Made by a program: the position numbers and the translations under genes
The notes under the pieces: model-generated
Seen by the model: only the letters and a program-made list of their open reading frames with translations
Databases searched by the model: none
Told to the model about the DNA's origin: nothing
Assembly: GCA_002901265.1 (NCBI GenBank)
Contig: PPHI01000083.1
Coordinates: forward strand, 62,001-126,000
Origin: Rhodopirellula baltica
GTDB taxonomy: Bacteria; Planctomycetota; Planctomycetia; Pirellulales; Pirellulaceae
DNA length: 64,000 bases
Reading direction: 5' to 3'
Part shown: positions 45,410 through 54,894 of the stretch, in pieces
Layout of the letters: each line of letters starts with the position of its first letter
Position numbering within the stretch: the first letter of the stretch is position 1

Positions 45410-45655
45410 GGAACAAGGTACCGGCAAAAAGTTAAACCAAGAAGACGTTCGATTGAAGCGAATTGTGTGGCTTTCGAAGCCTGCTGAAAATAGCACCTCG
45501 GCAACTTTGCGGCTGTTTTTCTGAGCTTGGCAATATCAACGATCAGCAATCCGTCACTCGGATGTCACCCTTGTGGCATGACAATCGACTAGAATCGGAG
45601 ACAGCGAAAGTTACCTGACCCGCCTCACATCATCGCTTCCCACCGAAACGAAGTC

Positions 45656-47962
45656 ATGCGATTTCGAACGAACCAGTGGCCGAGATTTGTCCGCCTTGCG
45701 ATCGGATTGGCCGTCGGCGTTTTCGCTTTCAACCACCAGATTCTCGCGTATGACTTTGCCACAACAGTCCGTCCGATCCTGTCAGACGCTTGTTATCACT
45801 GTCATGGGCCTGACGCTGACGCACGTGCTGCTGACCTGCGGTTCGATCAAAGGGATGCGGCGATGGCATCCGGCGTGCTTTCGTCCGGCGAACTGCTCGC
45901 ACGACTTACCAGCGACGATCCAGAACTGCGGATGCCGCCGCCCAATGCGAACCGGCCACTTCGTCCAAGCGACCGTCAAATTTTAACCGACTGGGCCAGT
46001 GATGACGCGCCCTGGCCAGAGGACGATCGACACTGGGCCTTCGTCCCTCCAAAGCGACCCGGTGTCCCCGATGTCAGTCGAACGGATTGGCCGATCAACC
46101 CGATCGATCGATTTGTGCTTGATCGTTTGGAACGTGAGCAACTCGAGCCATCGCCTGCAGCGGACAAAGCAACATTGCTACGCCGTTTCAGTTTCGATTT
46201 GACCGGGTTGGCCCCCAGCGAAGACGACTTGCAACGGTTTCTTCTGGACGAATCACCAGATGCCTATGAACGCGCCGTTGACCGTTTATTGCAATCGCCG
46301 CGCTATGGCGAACACATGGCCGTCGGTTGGTTGGAAGCCGCACGCTTCGCCGACACCGACGGCTACCAGAATGACCGCCTACGTTACATGTGGGTCTGGC
46401 GTGATTGGGTGATCCATTCGCTCAACCAGAATTTGCCATTTGATCAGTTCGTGACGCAGCAACTGGCCGGCGACTTGATTCTGGACCGAAATTTTATGAC
46501 GCAAGTCGCGACCGGATTTCAACGCAACCATCGCATCAACTCCGAAGCGGGATCGATCCCGGAGGAATGGTTGGTCGAATATGTTGCCGACCGTGTCGAA
46601 ACCACCGGAACGATGTTCCTGGGCCTGACGATCAACTGCGCTCGCTGCCACGATCACAAGTACGATCCGATCACCCAGGCAGAGTTCTACAAGCTGTTCG
46701 CGTTCTTCAATGGGATCGACGAAGCCGGATTGGGGCCCAACGATGGCAACAGCCCGCCGTTTGTCGCGGTGCCACAGAATTGGCCGTCATTGTCAGACGA
46801 GGAAATGGCATTCGTCGTTCCCGATCCGATGGAGATTCGGATTGTCCAAGGGAACGTGCCGCGTCCGCAAGCCGGATCGCCGGAAACGGTCATGGTGATG
46901 CACGAACTGCCCAAGCCACGCACAACCTATCTGTTGCGTCGCGGCCAATACGACCAGCCCGACCATTCACAGGAACAAACGGCGGCTATTCCAGAGGCCA
47001 TTGGGAACTGGGATGAAGCATGGCCTCGGAACCGCTTGGGACTCGCGAATTGGCTGACCGACGCACGACACCCGCTGACGTCGCGAGTGACCGTGAACCG
47101 CTTTTGGCAACACTTCTTTGGGACCGGGCTTGTCAAAACTAGCGAAAACTTTGGCATCCAAGGCGATTTGCCCAGCCACCCGGAACTGCTCGATTGGCTG
47201 GCGACTGAGTTCATTCGGCAGGGCTGGGACATGAAAGCGATGCATCGGTTGATTGTCACCAGCGCAACGTATCGCCAACGGTCGATCGCAACAGCAGCGG
47301 CGTTTGAAACCGACCCCGAAAATCGCTTTTTGTCTCGCGGTCCAAGGAAACGATTGTCCCCGTTTGCGATTCGCGACAGTGTCTTGCAAGCGAGCGGATT
47401 GCTGGAACCTATCCTTGGCGGTCCTTCGGTCAAGCCGTACATGCCGCCCGGGATTTGGAGCAGCATTTCAAATTCAAAATACAAACGCGATGACGGTGCG
47501 AGTCTGTATCGGCGAAGTCTCTATACCTATTGGCGACGGACCCTGCCACCGCCAACGATGATGGCGTTCAATGCCGCCGCTCGCGAAACCTGTATCGTGA
47601 GGTCGGACCAGACGACAACGCCGCTTCAAGCGTTGACGTTGATGAACAACGTGACCTTTGTCGAAGCGGCGCGGCAGTTGGCGGCGAAAGCGATCGCTTT
47701 GCACGATACGCCACGGGAGCAAATCACGAGGGCCTTCGTCTTTGCGATCAAACGTTTTCCGAGTGAAGGTGAAGTCGCGCTGCTGTGCGAGGATTTCGAA
47801 ACGTATTGTGCGGAGTTCGCCGCCGATCCGGCCGCAGCCGAAAAACTGTTGTCGATCGGCGAGTCTTGCTGTGACGATTCGATTCCCAAAGCCCAGTTGG
47901 CCGCGTTGACATTGGTTTGCAACACCATCTTCAATCTCGACGAATCGATCACGCTGAATTGA
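45656..47962 (+). CDS. PSD1-type protein: cytochrome c domain, DUF1549 and DUF1553
   Basis: 768 residues with a signal peptide (about 1-30) followed by one haem-binding C-type cytochrome domain: TVRPILSDACYHCHGPDADARAADLRFDQRD has a CXXCH (CYHCH). DUF1549 (about 150-360) includes PIDRFVLDRLEREQLEPS, RRFSFDLTGLAPS and LGLTINCARCHDHKYDPI. The C-terminal DUF1553 has NRLGLANWLTDARHPLTSRVTVNRFWQHFFG and ETCIVRSDQTTTPLQALTLMNN. It is one of the most expanded protein families of planctomycetes, thought to act outside the cytoplasm in polysaccharide or redox metabolism. It is followed after 3 nt by its usual partner, DUF1501. Confidence 0.95.
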   Translation: MRFRTNQWPRFVRLAIGLAVGVFAFNHQILAYDFATTVRPILSDACYHCHGPDADARAADLRFDQRDAAMASGVLSSGELLARLTSDDPELRMPPPNANRPLRPSDRQILTDWASDDAPWPEDDRHWAFVPPKRPGVPDVSRTDWPINPIDRFVLDRLEREQLEPSPAADKATLLRRFSFDLTGLAPSEDDLQRFLLDESPDAYERAVDRLLQSPRYGEHMAVGWLEAARFADTDGYQNDRLRYMWVWRDWVIHSLNQNLPFDQFVTQQLAGDLILDRNFMTQVATGFQRNHRINSEAGSIPEEWLVEYVADRVETTGTMFLGLTINCARCHDHKYDPITQAEFYKLFAFFNGIDEAGLGPNDGNSPPFVAVPQNWPSLSDEEMAFVVPDPMEIRIVQGNVPRPQAGSPETVMVMHELPKPRTTYLLRRGQYDQPDHSQEQTAAIPEAIGNWDEAWPRNRLGLANWLTDARHPLTSRVTVNRFWQHFFGTGLVKTSENFGIQGDLPSHPELLDWLATEFIRQGWDMKAMHRLIVTSATYRQRSIATAAAFETDPENRFLSRGPRKRLSPFAIRDSVLQASGLLEPILGGPSVKPYMPPGIWSSISNSKYKRDDGASLYRRSLYTYWRRTLPPPTMMAFNAAARETCIVRSDQTTTPLQALTLMNNVTFVEAARQLAAKAIALHDTPREQITRAFVFAIKRFPSEGEVALLCEDFETYCAEFAADPAAAEKLLSIGESCCDDSIPKAQLAALTLVCNTIFNLDESITLN

Positions 47963-47965
47963 ATC

Positions 47966-49420
47966 ATGGATCCACTCAAACGATTTCTAGCCGAGTCGAA
48001 TCGCCGGAGTTTCCTTGCCGGAACACTGGGGTTGGGATCGGCAGCACTCGGGACGCTATTGAATGCCGACTGCTTGGCGGCTGAGATCGCATCGGATCAG
48101 CCGAACCCGGCGGACGCGATCACGACCGCAGCACCTCCGGCCAAACGAGTGATCTATCTGTTTCAGTCGGGCGGTCCGTCGCAGATGGATTTGTTCGATT
48201 ACAAACCGGGGCTAGCGAAACGCTTCGGTCAGGAAGTTCCAACGTCGGTCTACCCTGCCGAACGCAAGACGACGATGACGTCGGGGCAAACTTCGTTTCC
48301 GGTGGCCCCGTCACGCTTCAAGTTCAAACAGCATGGCGAATCCGGCGCATGGATCAGCGAGACGTTACCGCACCTTGCCAATGTCGTCGACGAGATCTGT
48401 CTGGTCAAAAGCATGTTCACCGAAGCGATCAATCATGATCCCGCGGCGACATTGTTTCAAACGGGATCTGTCATCGCCGGTCGTCCCAGTCTTGGGGCGT
48501 GGGTGGACTATGGTCTCGGCAGCGAAAACGAGAACTTGCCGTCATTCGTCGCAATGACATCCAACGGTACCGCCAAAACAGGACAGCCGCTTTACGATCG
48601 CTTGTGGGGATCCGGGTTTTTGCCGGGGCGATACCAAGGCGTCAAGTTTCGTGGCCAAGGCGATCCGATTCTGGATCTGTATGACCCCGCCGGAGTGTCA
48701 CGGCAGCAGCGGCGACGCATGCTGGATTCACTGGCCGAATTGAATGGCCAGCGATCGGACCAGTTCAACGACCCAGCGATCGTGACGCGTATCGCCCAGT
48801 ATGAACTGGCGTATCGAATGCAGATGAGTGTCCCCGAGCTGATCGATTTGTCGGACGAGTCAGCGAAAACGTTGGCCATGTACGGCGACGATGCGACCAA
48901 GGTTGGAACCTACGCCTACAACTGCTTGCTGGCCCGACGTTTGGCCGAACGTGGCGTTCGGTTCATTCAGCTGTACCATCGTGGCTGGGACGCACACAAC
49001 AACACTCCCAAGCAAGTTCGCGCCCAGTGCAACGACACCGACCAGGCGACCGCTGCCTTGCTTCGTGATTTGAAGCAACGTGGGATGTTGGAAGATACCC
49101 TGGTGATCTGGGGCGGTGAATTCGGACGAACGATCTATTGTCAGGGCAAGCTAACCGATTCGATTTACGGACGAGATCACCACCCCGGTTGCTTCACGTA
49201 TTGGCTGGCGGGCGGCGGAATCAAACGCGGATACAGCTATGGTGCAACGGACGACTACAGCGTGAACGTGACCGAAAATCCGGTCCACGTTCACGACTTG
49301 CAAGCGACGATCCTCAGCCAACTCGGGCTCGATCACGAGCGATTGACTTATCGATACCAAGGACGTTACTTCCGTCTGACCGACGTCGCCGGAAACGTTG
49401 TCCGCGACATCCAAGCTTAG
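47966..49420 (+). CDS. Tat-exported DUF1501 protein
   Basis: 484 residues. The N-terminus ESNRRSFLAGTLGLGSAALGTLL is a twin-arginine signal. The mature protein has an alkaline-phosphatase/sulfatase-like fold without the sulfatase Cys: KRVIYLFQSGGPSQMDLFDYKPGL, EICLVKSMFTEAINHDPAA, FIQLYHRGWDAHNN and DTLVIWGGEFGRTIYCQG...GRDHHPGCFTYWLAGGGIKRG are the conserved DUF1501 blocks. It always accompanies DUF1549/DUF1553 proteins, as here with a 3-nt gap, and the two are expected to work together in the periplasm. Reaction unknown. Confidence 0.95.
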   Translation: MDPLKRFLAESNRRSFLAGTLGLGSAALGTLLNADCLAAEIASDQPNPADAITTAAPPAKRVIYLFQSGGPSQMDLFDYKPGLAKRFGQEVPTSVYPAERKTTMTSGQTSFPVAPSRFKFKQHGESGAWISETLPHLANVVDEICLVKSMFTEAINHDPAATLFQTGSVIAGRPSLGAWVDYGLGSENENLPSFVAMTSNGTAKTGQPLYDRLWGSGFLPGRYQGVKFRGQGDPILDLYDPAGVSRQQRRRMLDSLAELNGQRSDQFNDPAIVTRIAQYELAYRMQMSVPELIDLSDESAKTLAMYGDDATKVGTYAYNCLLARRLAERGVRFIQLYHRGWDAHNNTPKQVRAQCNDTDQATAALLRDLKQRGMLEDTLVIWGGEFGRTIYCQGKLTDSIYGRDHHPGCFTYWLAGGGIKRGYSYGATDDYSVNVTENPVHVHDLQATILSQLGLDHERLTYRYQGRYFRLTDVAGNVVRDIQA

Positions 49421-49511
49421 CAGCTTGGTCGTTGTCCAATGCCGCTTCTCGCTCCCGCGAACCTCGCGTTCTGCTCTCGCGCATTTCTAGGACCGCTAGG
49501 ATGCAAGTTGC

Positions 49512-51872
49512 CTATTGGGAAGCCTCGCCGAGCAGTTCTTCGAAGGTGGCGTTGCCGATGCGGTACTTTTTCCAATCTTGGTAATCGAAGTGCCACCACT
49601 CGAATTCGTACACTGTGAAGCCGACTGATTCCATGGTGCGGCGAAGGTGGTCACGGTACCAACGTTGTTGTGAGGTACCGCCGGGATAAAGCGGGAACGA
49701 TCGTGCCGAGAACTCATCGTATCCCGCGACCATTTGAATCGGTTCGCCGCTGTTCAGATCGTACAGTGTGATGTCGACGGCGCAGCCACGGTTGTGACGT
49801 GATCCGTTGGCCGGGTTGGCCACAAAGTCTTTGAACTCGCCCGGTGTGGCGTCCCAAAACATCTTGGTGACATGCCACGGGCGATACGCATCGTGGATCA
49901 GCAATCCGAGATCGTGCTCGCTAAGTTTGCCGTTGGCCTGTGCGACCGCCTTCGCCGCGTCACGTTGCATGAACGCCTTCGGCTGTTTGTAGAACACCGC
50001 ACCGGTGAAGTTGTTGGTGGTTGCGTAACGGATGTCGAGATGAATGCTCGAATCAAGTCCGACGACTTCAGCGAGATCGGTTGGGTAGAAATCGCCGGTT
50101 TCATTCGGAGGCGAGGCTGCCAATGCCCCGTCACGAAGTTGATCGATCGGTTTGACCGGCGTGATTTTGAACGTCTCGCCGTCTTTGGTGCCGATTTCAC
50201 GTCGCGGAAAACAAACCTCTGCGGCAACGACTTCGGTCGCAACTCCGTCCCCACCTCGCTCGAATTTCAGCCCTTCGCCGTGGTACAAGCCATAGTCGGG
50301 AAACGCGAATTCGTTCTCGTTGATCGGTGTCAGCGGGTAGTAATAAAACCATTCGATCAACGCGTACAGTTGGCCGTTTTCTTCCAAGATGTAGAGTGTG
50401 TTGTGGTCCCATCCGTATTCGCCGATCAGCCCTCTCCAAGAATCCGTTGCTGGAGCCGGCGGTTGATCTGATTGACGCTGATAGACTGTTTCTCCGATGC
50501 GTAAGTGCTGTTGATCGACCAGTTCAACCTCGGTTCCGAAACCGATCTCGTCGTCGACAATGATCACGCCGTTTGTCGCGTCGGCTCGCAACTGATGCAT
50601 GAACGTACCACGTTGCATCCATACATTGCCGTCCAGTTCGTTGATCTTTGCAAAGCGGTCTGTGTTGTCGGGATCTTGATAGAGTCCAACCAACGTTTTT
50701 CCGCGACTTGGCGGGATCGCCGTCGTTTTGCGATAGTCTGGCAATGGCTGGTCGTCTTGGACTGCCACCATCAAACGCAAGGCGTAGTCGGTCAATCGTT
50801 GGACGACTCCGTTGGTGCCGTCCAGCGAACAGGCCGCGACGACGCCCAGTTTACGGTTGGGAAGAGCTTCAAGCTGAGTCGAAAAGCCATACACCGCGCC
50901 GCCGTGGCCGACACGTTTCATCCCGTCAAGTTTGTCGATGTGAAATCCGAGACCAAAGCCAGTGGCGTTGCCCTTCGCGTCTAAAATCGGCGAAGTCATT
51001 TCGGCAAGCGATTCCGCCGTCAGTATTTGGGCCGAGTCGGTCTTTCCGTTTGCGAACAGGACGACCATGAACTTCGACAGATCGGTGACACTGGAATAGA
51101 GGTTCCCGGCCGGGCCCGTTCCCAATAAAAACGTAGAGGCCTCAAATCGACGTCCGTCATAGGTTCGCATCCAGCCGGTTGCCAAGTCCGATTCAATCTC
51201 GGGCCCAGTCACAAAGCTGCTGGACGTCATGCCGAGCGGTTCGAGAATGGATTGCCGGACGTAGTCGGGGTGTGATTGGTCGAGTCGACTTTCCAGTGCG
51301 GCGCCGACCACCGCGACGGCGGCATTGGAGTATTTCGTCCGTGTACTTGGCGCGTACACTAAGCTGGTTCGATTCAGGCTGGCGACGGTGTCGGCGAGAG
51401 ACGGTTCCTCGGGATCAAAGTAATTTCCAACCGGCGATTCACGGACCAAGCCGGATCGGTGGGACATCATTTGACGCAAGGTCTGCGTTTCGCCGAACGG
51501 ATTGGTTGGCTGGAACGTTGGGACATAGGTTTGTACCGGTGCGTCCAAGTCGATCTTGTCGGCTTCAACCAATTGCATCACCGCAACGTCGGTAAACAGC
51601 TTCGAAATCGATCCGACGCGATACACCGTGTCTGCTGATGCTGCGGTTTTCTGTTCGGCGTCCTGAAAACCGAAACCGTCTGACCAAACGACGTGATCAT
51701 CGTCGACCAAGGCGATCGAAAACGCAGGCAGATCTTTTTGTTCAACCTCATGACGGACGGCCGATTGCAGCCGTTCCAAAGCTGGCGTGTAGTCAACAGC
51801 CGCTGCCGTTGTTTGTCCGGCAACTAAGCCAACTAAAAGGAAGCAATAGAATCGCATGCGGGTCAACACCAT
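49512..51872 (-). CDS. Beta-lactamase-type serine hydrolase fused to a VanX-like D-Ala-D-Ala dipeptidase
   Basis: 786 residues with a signal peptide (about 1-25). Residues 28-400 form a class C beta-lactamase/penicillin-binding fold: SISK (S88, K91), YSN (181-183) and a later HGG. A linker domain (about 400-570) is typical of S12-family hydrolases. Residues about 590-780 form an M15D dipeptidase: IHLDIRYATTNNFTG, LLIHDAYRPWHVTKMFW, GSRHNRGCAVDITLYD and EFEWWHFDY contain the zinc ligands (His, Asp, His) and the catalytic Glu. Both active sites appear intact. It would act in the periplasm on peptidoglycan peptides: DD-peptidase or beta-lactamase-like cleavage plus D-Ala-D-Ala hydrolysis. It is the last gene of a three-gene unit with the epimerase and DUF1611 genes. 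Confidence 0.9.
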   Translation of the reverse strand: MVLTRMRFYCFLLVGLVAGQTTAAAVDYTPALERLQSAVRHEVEQKDLPAFSIALVDDDHVVWSDGFGFQDAEQKTAASADTVYRVGSISKLFTDVAVMQLVEADKIDLDAPVQTYVPTFQPTNPFGETQTLRQMMSHRSGLVRESPVGNYFDPEEPSLADTVASLNRTSLVYAPSTRTKYSNAAVAVVGAALESRLDQSHPDYVRQSILEPLGMTSSSFVTGPEIESDLATGWMRTYDGRRFEASTFLLGTGPAGNLYSSVTDLSKFMVVLFANGKTDSAQILTAESLAEMTSPILDAKGNATGFGLGFHIDKLDGMKRVGHGGAVYGFSTQLEALPNRKLGVVAACSLDGTNGVVQRLTDYALRLMVAVQDDQPLPDYRKTTAIPPSRGKTLVGLYQDPDNTDRFAKINELDGNVWMQRGTFMHQLRADATNGVIIVDDEIGFGTEVELVDQQHLRIGETVYQRQSDQPPAPATDSWRGLIGEYGWDHNTLYILEENGQLYALIEWFYYYPLTPINENEFAFPDYGLYHGEGLKFERGGDGVATEVVAAEVCFPRREIGTKDGETFKITPVKPIDQLRDGALAASPPNETGDFYPTDLAEVVGLDSSIHLDIRYATTNNFTGAVFYKQPKAFMQRDAAKAVAQANGKLSEHDLGLLIHDAYRPWHVTKMFWDATPGEFKDFVANPANGSRHNRGCAVDITLYDLNSGEPIQMVAGYDEFSARSFPLYPGGTSQQRWYRDHLRRTMESVGFTVYEFEWWHFDYQDWKKYRIGNATFEELLGEASQ

Positions 51873-51908
51873 TGAAGATTGCTCACTGAGTTAGGCGCCG
51901 TAGGTCAG

Positions 51909-52970
51909 TTACTCATCGCTTTCGACAGTTTCCCAAGCACCGGGTTTGGGGCCGGTCAGGAATTCGATGCCGCTGCCGAATCGGCCGCTAAGCTTGATTT
52001 TGCCACAATCGATCTCAACGCCTTCGGCAACGTCTTTTGCGATCAGGACTGCGCCGTCCAGGTCGGCATAGTCGAGCAGCGGCGCTAACTGCGCGGCGCC
52101 GGAGATTCCGACGGAGCTTTCCACCATGCAGCCGACCATCGTTTTTAGCCCGAGTGACTTCGCTTGCTTCAGCATCCGAACGGCCGGAGTCAGCCCACCG
52201 CATTTACAGAGTTTGACGTTCACACCATGGAATCGTCCGGCGCAGCGTTCGACGTCCGCTTCGACTTGGCAACTCTCGTCCGCGACGATCGGAAGCGCCG
52301 CATTCTTGTAGACGAATTGATGGTCGTCGTCCGAAGCGTCCGCTGGCAACGGTTGTTCGATAAACTCGACGCCCAGTTCCTTTAACGCGACTGAATTCTT
52401 GACGGTTTGTTTGGCGGTCCAACCGCAGTTCGCGTCGATCCGAAATGTCGCGATGCTGTGATCACGCAGCGCCCGAATAATGTCGACATCATGGTCGGTC
52501 CCCAGCTTGATCTTGTAGTGGCTCCAGCCGGGGTGTGCGTTTAACTTGGCGAGCATCGTTTCGATGCTATCGATGCCGATGGTGTAGCTGGAATCAGGGA
52601 TTTGGTCCCAGGAGAGATCAAGGATTTCGTACGTCCATCGTCCACTCAGTTTGCCGGCAAGGTCGTACGCGGCGAGGTCGATTGCCGACAACGCGAACAG
52701 GTCTTTTTTGAACTTTGGAAACAGCTGTGTCCAAAGCTGATCCGGTGCGGTGAAGGTATTAGATTCGATCATGGGCAGTTGCTTTTGAATCGATTCCGAC
52801 ATCGATTCGATCGTGTGCCCGTAATAGGGATTCTCGGTGACTTCACCAAATCCATGCACCCCTTCGTGTTCGAGTTCGACGATCAGTGAACGCTGGACAT
52901 TGATCGAACCGCGAGCGATCGTGAACTCGTATTCCAGCGGCAACTCGACAGGATGCAGTTGAACTTTCAC
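51909..52970 (-). CDS. Enolase-superfamily dipeptide epimerase / DgcA-like N-acetyl-D-Glu racemase
   Basis: 353 residues, muconate-lactonizing-enzyme subgroup. The capping domain has [27 protein letters not shown]. The barrel has the KxK acid/base lysine (YKIKLG), metal ligands in [15 protein letters not shown] and VADESC, and the second Lys in [10 protein letters not shown]. This set fits L-Ala-D/L-Glu epimerase, and also the related N-acetyl-D-glutamate racemase DgcA. The gene overlaps the DUF1611 gene by 4 nt, the arrangement of the D-glutamate catabolic pair dgcN-dgcA, and precedes the VanX fusion. Either way it handles D-Glu-containing products of peptidoglycan. Confidence 0.88.
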   Translation of the reverse strand: MKVQLHPVELPLEYEFTIARGSINVQRSLIVELEHEGVHGFGEVTENPYYGHTIESMSESIQKQLPMIESNTFTAPDQLWTQLFPKFKKDLFALSAIDLAAYDLAGKLSGRWTYEILDLSWDQIPDSSYTIGIDSIETMLAKLNAHPGWSHYKIKLGTDHDVDIIRALRDHSIATFRIDANCGWTAKQTVKNSVALKELGVEFIEQPLPADASDDDHQFVYKNAALPIVADESCQVEADVERCAGRFHGVNVKLCKCGGLTPAVRMLKQAKSLGLKTMVGCMVESSVGISGAAQLAPLLDYADLDGAVLIAKDVAEGVEIDCGKIKLSGRFGSGIEFLTGPKPGAWETVESDE

Positions 52971-54022
52971 AGACTCAGTTCCTTTTGCAAGGTCTCGACG
53001 GCATCGGCGAGTGCGCCGGCTCCGTCGCGATAGACATCACAGGTTGGCAAACCGAATTCCGATTCGACGCGCGCCTTTTCTTTGGCGGCTTCCTCATCGC
53101 TGACTTTGCGACCATTCATCGCGATCCCGATCACACGGCTGGGATGACGTAACGCGGCTGCCGTTTCATACGCCGAAATCAGTTGACGCAGTGAACGGAG
53201 CGGGATGTTGTCCAAACCTTTGACCTCTGTCCGGCCGACTTCGTACACAAAGATTAACCCTTGCGGAGCCGAACCGTGCAGCAATCCGAGCGTCACGGCG
53301 GAAAAACTGGGGTGCGACAAACATCCCTGTCCTTCGATCAGCACGATCTCATGGTCATCGTTTCGCCGGACCAGACGTTCTGCGGCGCCGTTGACAAAGT
53401 CGGAAACCACACAGTCGATCGGGATTCCCTCACCCGAAATCATGATTCCTGTTTGTCCGGTGGCGAGAAATTTTGCGTCATGGCCACGTCGCGCCAACTC
53501 GCGCTGAACCTCAATTGACGCGACCATTTTGCCTACGGTGCAGTCTTGGCCGATGGTATGAATTCGCAGGCATCCATCACGGAAGGGCTGTCCCGTCGCC
53601 GTTTCCTTCTCGTCGTTCTTACGGACATCGATCAGGCGGCAATCGTGATGTTCAGCCAGGCGGACCAATTCGGTATCGTTTGACAGAAAATCATGAAGTC
53701 CTGAAATGATGTCGATCCCTTTGGCTAAGGCTTCGATCAGCACCGGACGCCATGTCGCCGGCAGCTTTCCGCCGGGCGGTGCGATCCCGATAAAGATCGC
53801 GTCGGTGCCTTCCGGAATCACGTCCACGACGGGGATACCGTGCCCTGTCGAGAACAACTCACCACAATCCGTCCCGGAGTGCTCGTGATCAAACACCGCG
53901 ATCACGTCGTCCGTTCGATAACGCAAAATGCTAATTGCCGTTTTGGCCAGGAACGGCGTCGAATAACCGTCGGTCAATAACAAGATTCGATGGTAACCCG
54001 TTAGCGAAACCGGTTGCGACAC
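52967..54022 (-). CDS. DUF1611 protein (DgcN-like D-glutamate N-acetyltransferase)
   Basis: 351 residues. The N-terminal half has a Rossmann-like segment ([25 protein letters not shown]) and [20 protein letters not shown]; the C-terminal half is a P-loop-like domain with [68 protein letters not shown] and [10 protein letters not shown]. This matches DUF1611, which includes DgcN, reported to acetylate D-glutamate. Its 3' end overlaps the start of the epimerase gene by 4 nt, as in dgcN-dgcA pairs. It is the first gene of the unit; three 16-nt direct repeats lie 36-83 nt upstream of its ATG. Confidence 0.85.
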   Translation of the reverse strand: MSQPVSLTGYHRILLLTDGYSTPFLAKTAISILRYRTDDVIAVFDHEHSGTDCGELFSTGHGIPVVDVIPEGTDAIFIGIAPPGGKLPATWRPVLIEALAKGIDIISGLHDFLSNDTELVRLAEHHDCRLIDVRKNDEKETATGQPFRDGCLRIHTIGQDCTVGKMVASIEVQRELARRGHDAKFLATGQTGIMISGEGIPIDCVVSDFVNGAAERLVRRNDDHEIVLIEGQGCLSHPSFSAVTLGLLHGSAPQGLIFVYEVGRTEVKGLDNIPLRSLRQLISAYETAAALRHPSRVIGIAMNGRKVSDEEAAKEKARVESEFGLPTCDVYRDGAGALADAVETLQKELSL

Positions 54023-54058
54023 GATGGACTCCCGAAAGCCTGTGATGGATTGATGATT

Positions 54059-54105
54059 GAATTTTGGCAGGGTGAATTCTGGCAGAGTCGAATTTTAGCA
54101 GAGTC
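54059..54105. repeat. Three tandem 15-16-nt direct repeats upstream of the DUF1611 operon
   Basis: GAATTTTGGCAGGGT (54059), GAATTCTGGCAGAGTC (54074) and GAATTTTAGCAGAGTC (54090) follow each other without gaps, differing at only two or three positions. They lie 36-83 nt upstream of the DUF1611 start on the minus strand, in a 320-nt gene-free region. The spacing (about 1.5 helical turns) could suit a multimeric regulator, or they may simply be a short tandem duplication. The rest of 54023-54342 shows nothing else. Confidence 0.5.
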
Positions 54106-54342
54106 CATGCGTTCGCATCGCCGCCACGATGACGCCTCCTTAGTGAAGCGTTGGTTTCACGGTGCGTGGCAGCAAATTTCGAGTCCAAACCGTGAATCTG
54201 AGCAAGGACAATTTGCCGGGAAATTGCTACACTCCGCCGGTTTAGAAAATCACGACCGCTGTTCAATCGCACCCTGCCTGGAGCCACAGCGGTCGTCATT
54301 GATTGTCAATTCACAAGACCAAGATTGTCGGAGTGTTTGGGA

Positions 54343-54873
54343 ATGAAAATGCAGTGGTGGTCCAGTTGCGTGTCGGTTGCCGTTGTCACGAGCGTGCTGT
54401 TTGTTAGCGGGTGTGGGAAGATCGCGAAGAAGGCGGCCGAGCAAGCAATCGAATCGGAATTGGAAAAGGACGGCGGTACGGCCGATTTCGACCTGACCGA
54501 AGACGGTTTCAGTGCCGAAGTCGACGGCGTTGATGGGAAAGCACAGTACGCGATCGGTGCCAGTGCGAAGGTGCCTGCCGATTGGCCGAGTGACATTCCT
54601 GTCTTTGACGGTCTGAAGCTAAACATGTCACACGCCAACAAGGACCAAGGCACCTTTGTCATTCAAGGCAACAGCACCGCCGGATTCCAAGAGGTCATCG
54701 ATTTCTATGCCGCCGCCGCAGCCAAGGAGGGTTGGAAGGAAGAGTCGGTGAGCAAGCAAGGTGATTCGATGTGGATCCAGGGTTTGTCGAAAGACGGACG
54801 CATGCTGACGATCATGGTCGCCGCAAGTGACGAAGGAACAAGCGTGACGCAAACAACCAATAGCAACGATTAA
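54343..54873 (+). CDS. Lipoprotein of unknown function
   Basis: 176 residues from ATG 54343, with GGAG as ribosome binding site. The signal MKMQWWSSCVSVAVVTSVLFVSGC ends in a lipobox, and IAKKAAEQAIESELEKDGG follows as a charged helix. The rest (about 60-176) is a small alpha/beta domain with the pattern PADWPSDIPVFDGLKLNMSH ... DFYAAAAAKEGWKEESVSKQG ... LSKDGRMLTIMV. This is the shape of a family of lipoproteins that pair a helix with two beta hairpins, of unknown function. The next gene, an ExbD-like protein, starts 21 nt downstream, suggesting a common message. Confidence 0.75.
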   Translation: MKMQWWSSCVSVAVVTSVLFVSGCGKIAKKAAEQAIESELEKDGGTADFDLTEDGFSAEVDGVDGKAQYAIGASAKVPADWPSDIPVFDGLKLNMSHANKDQGTFVIQGNSTAGFQEVIDFYAAAAAKEGWKEESVSKQGDSMWIQGLSKDGRMLTIMVAASDEGTSVTQTTNSND

Positions 54874-54894
54874 CCTTTGACGGATGTGGTGACG

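Noticed and set aside
49421-49511. Possible decayed copy of the 5612-5720 element after the DUF1501 gene
   Set aside because: The general look (CGCTCCCGCG, GCGTTCT) is similar, but the terminal inverted repeats are absent and the match is too short.
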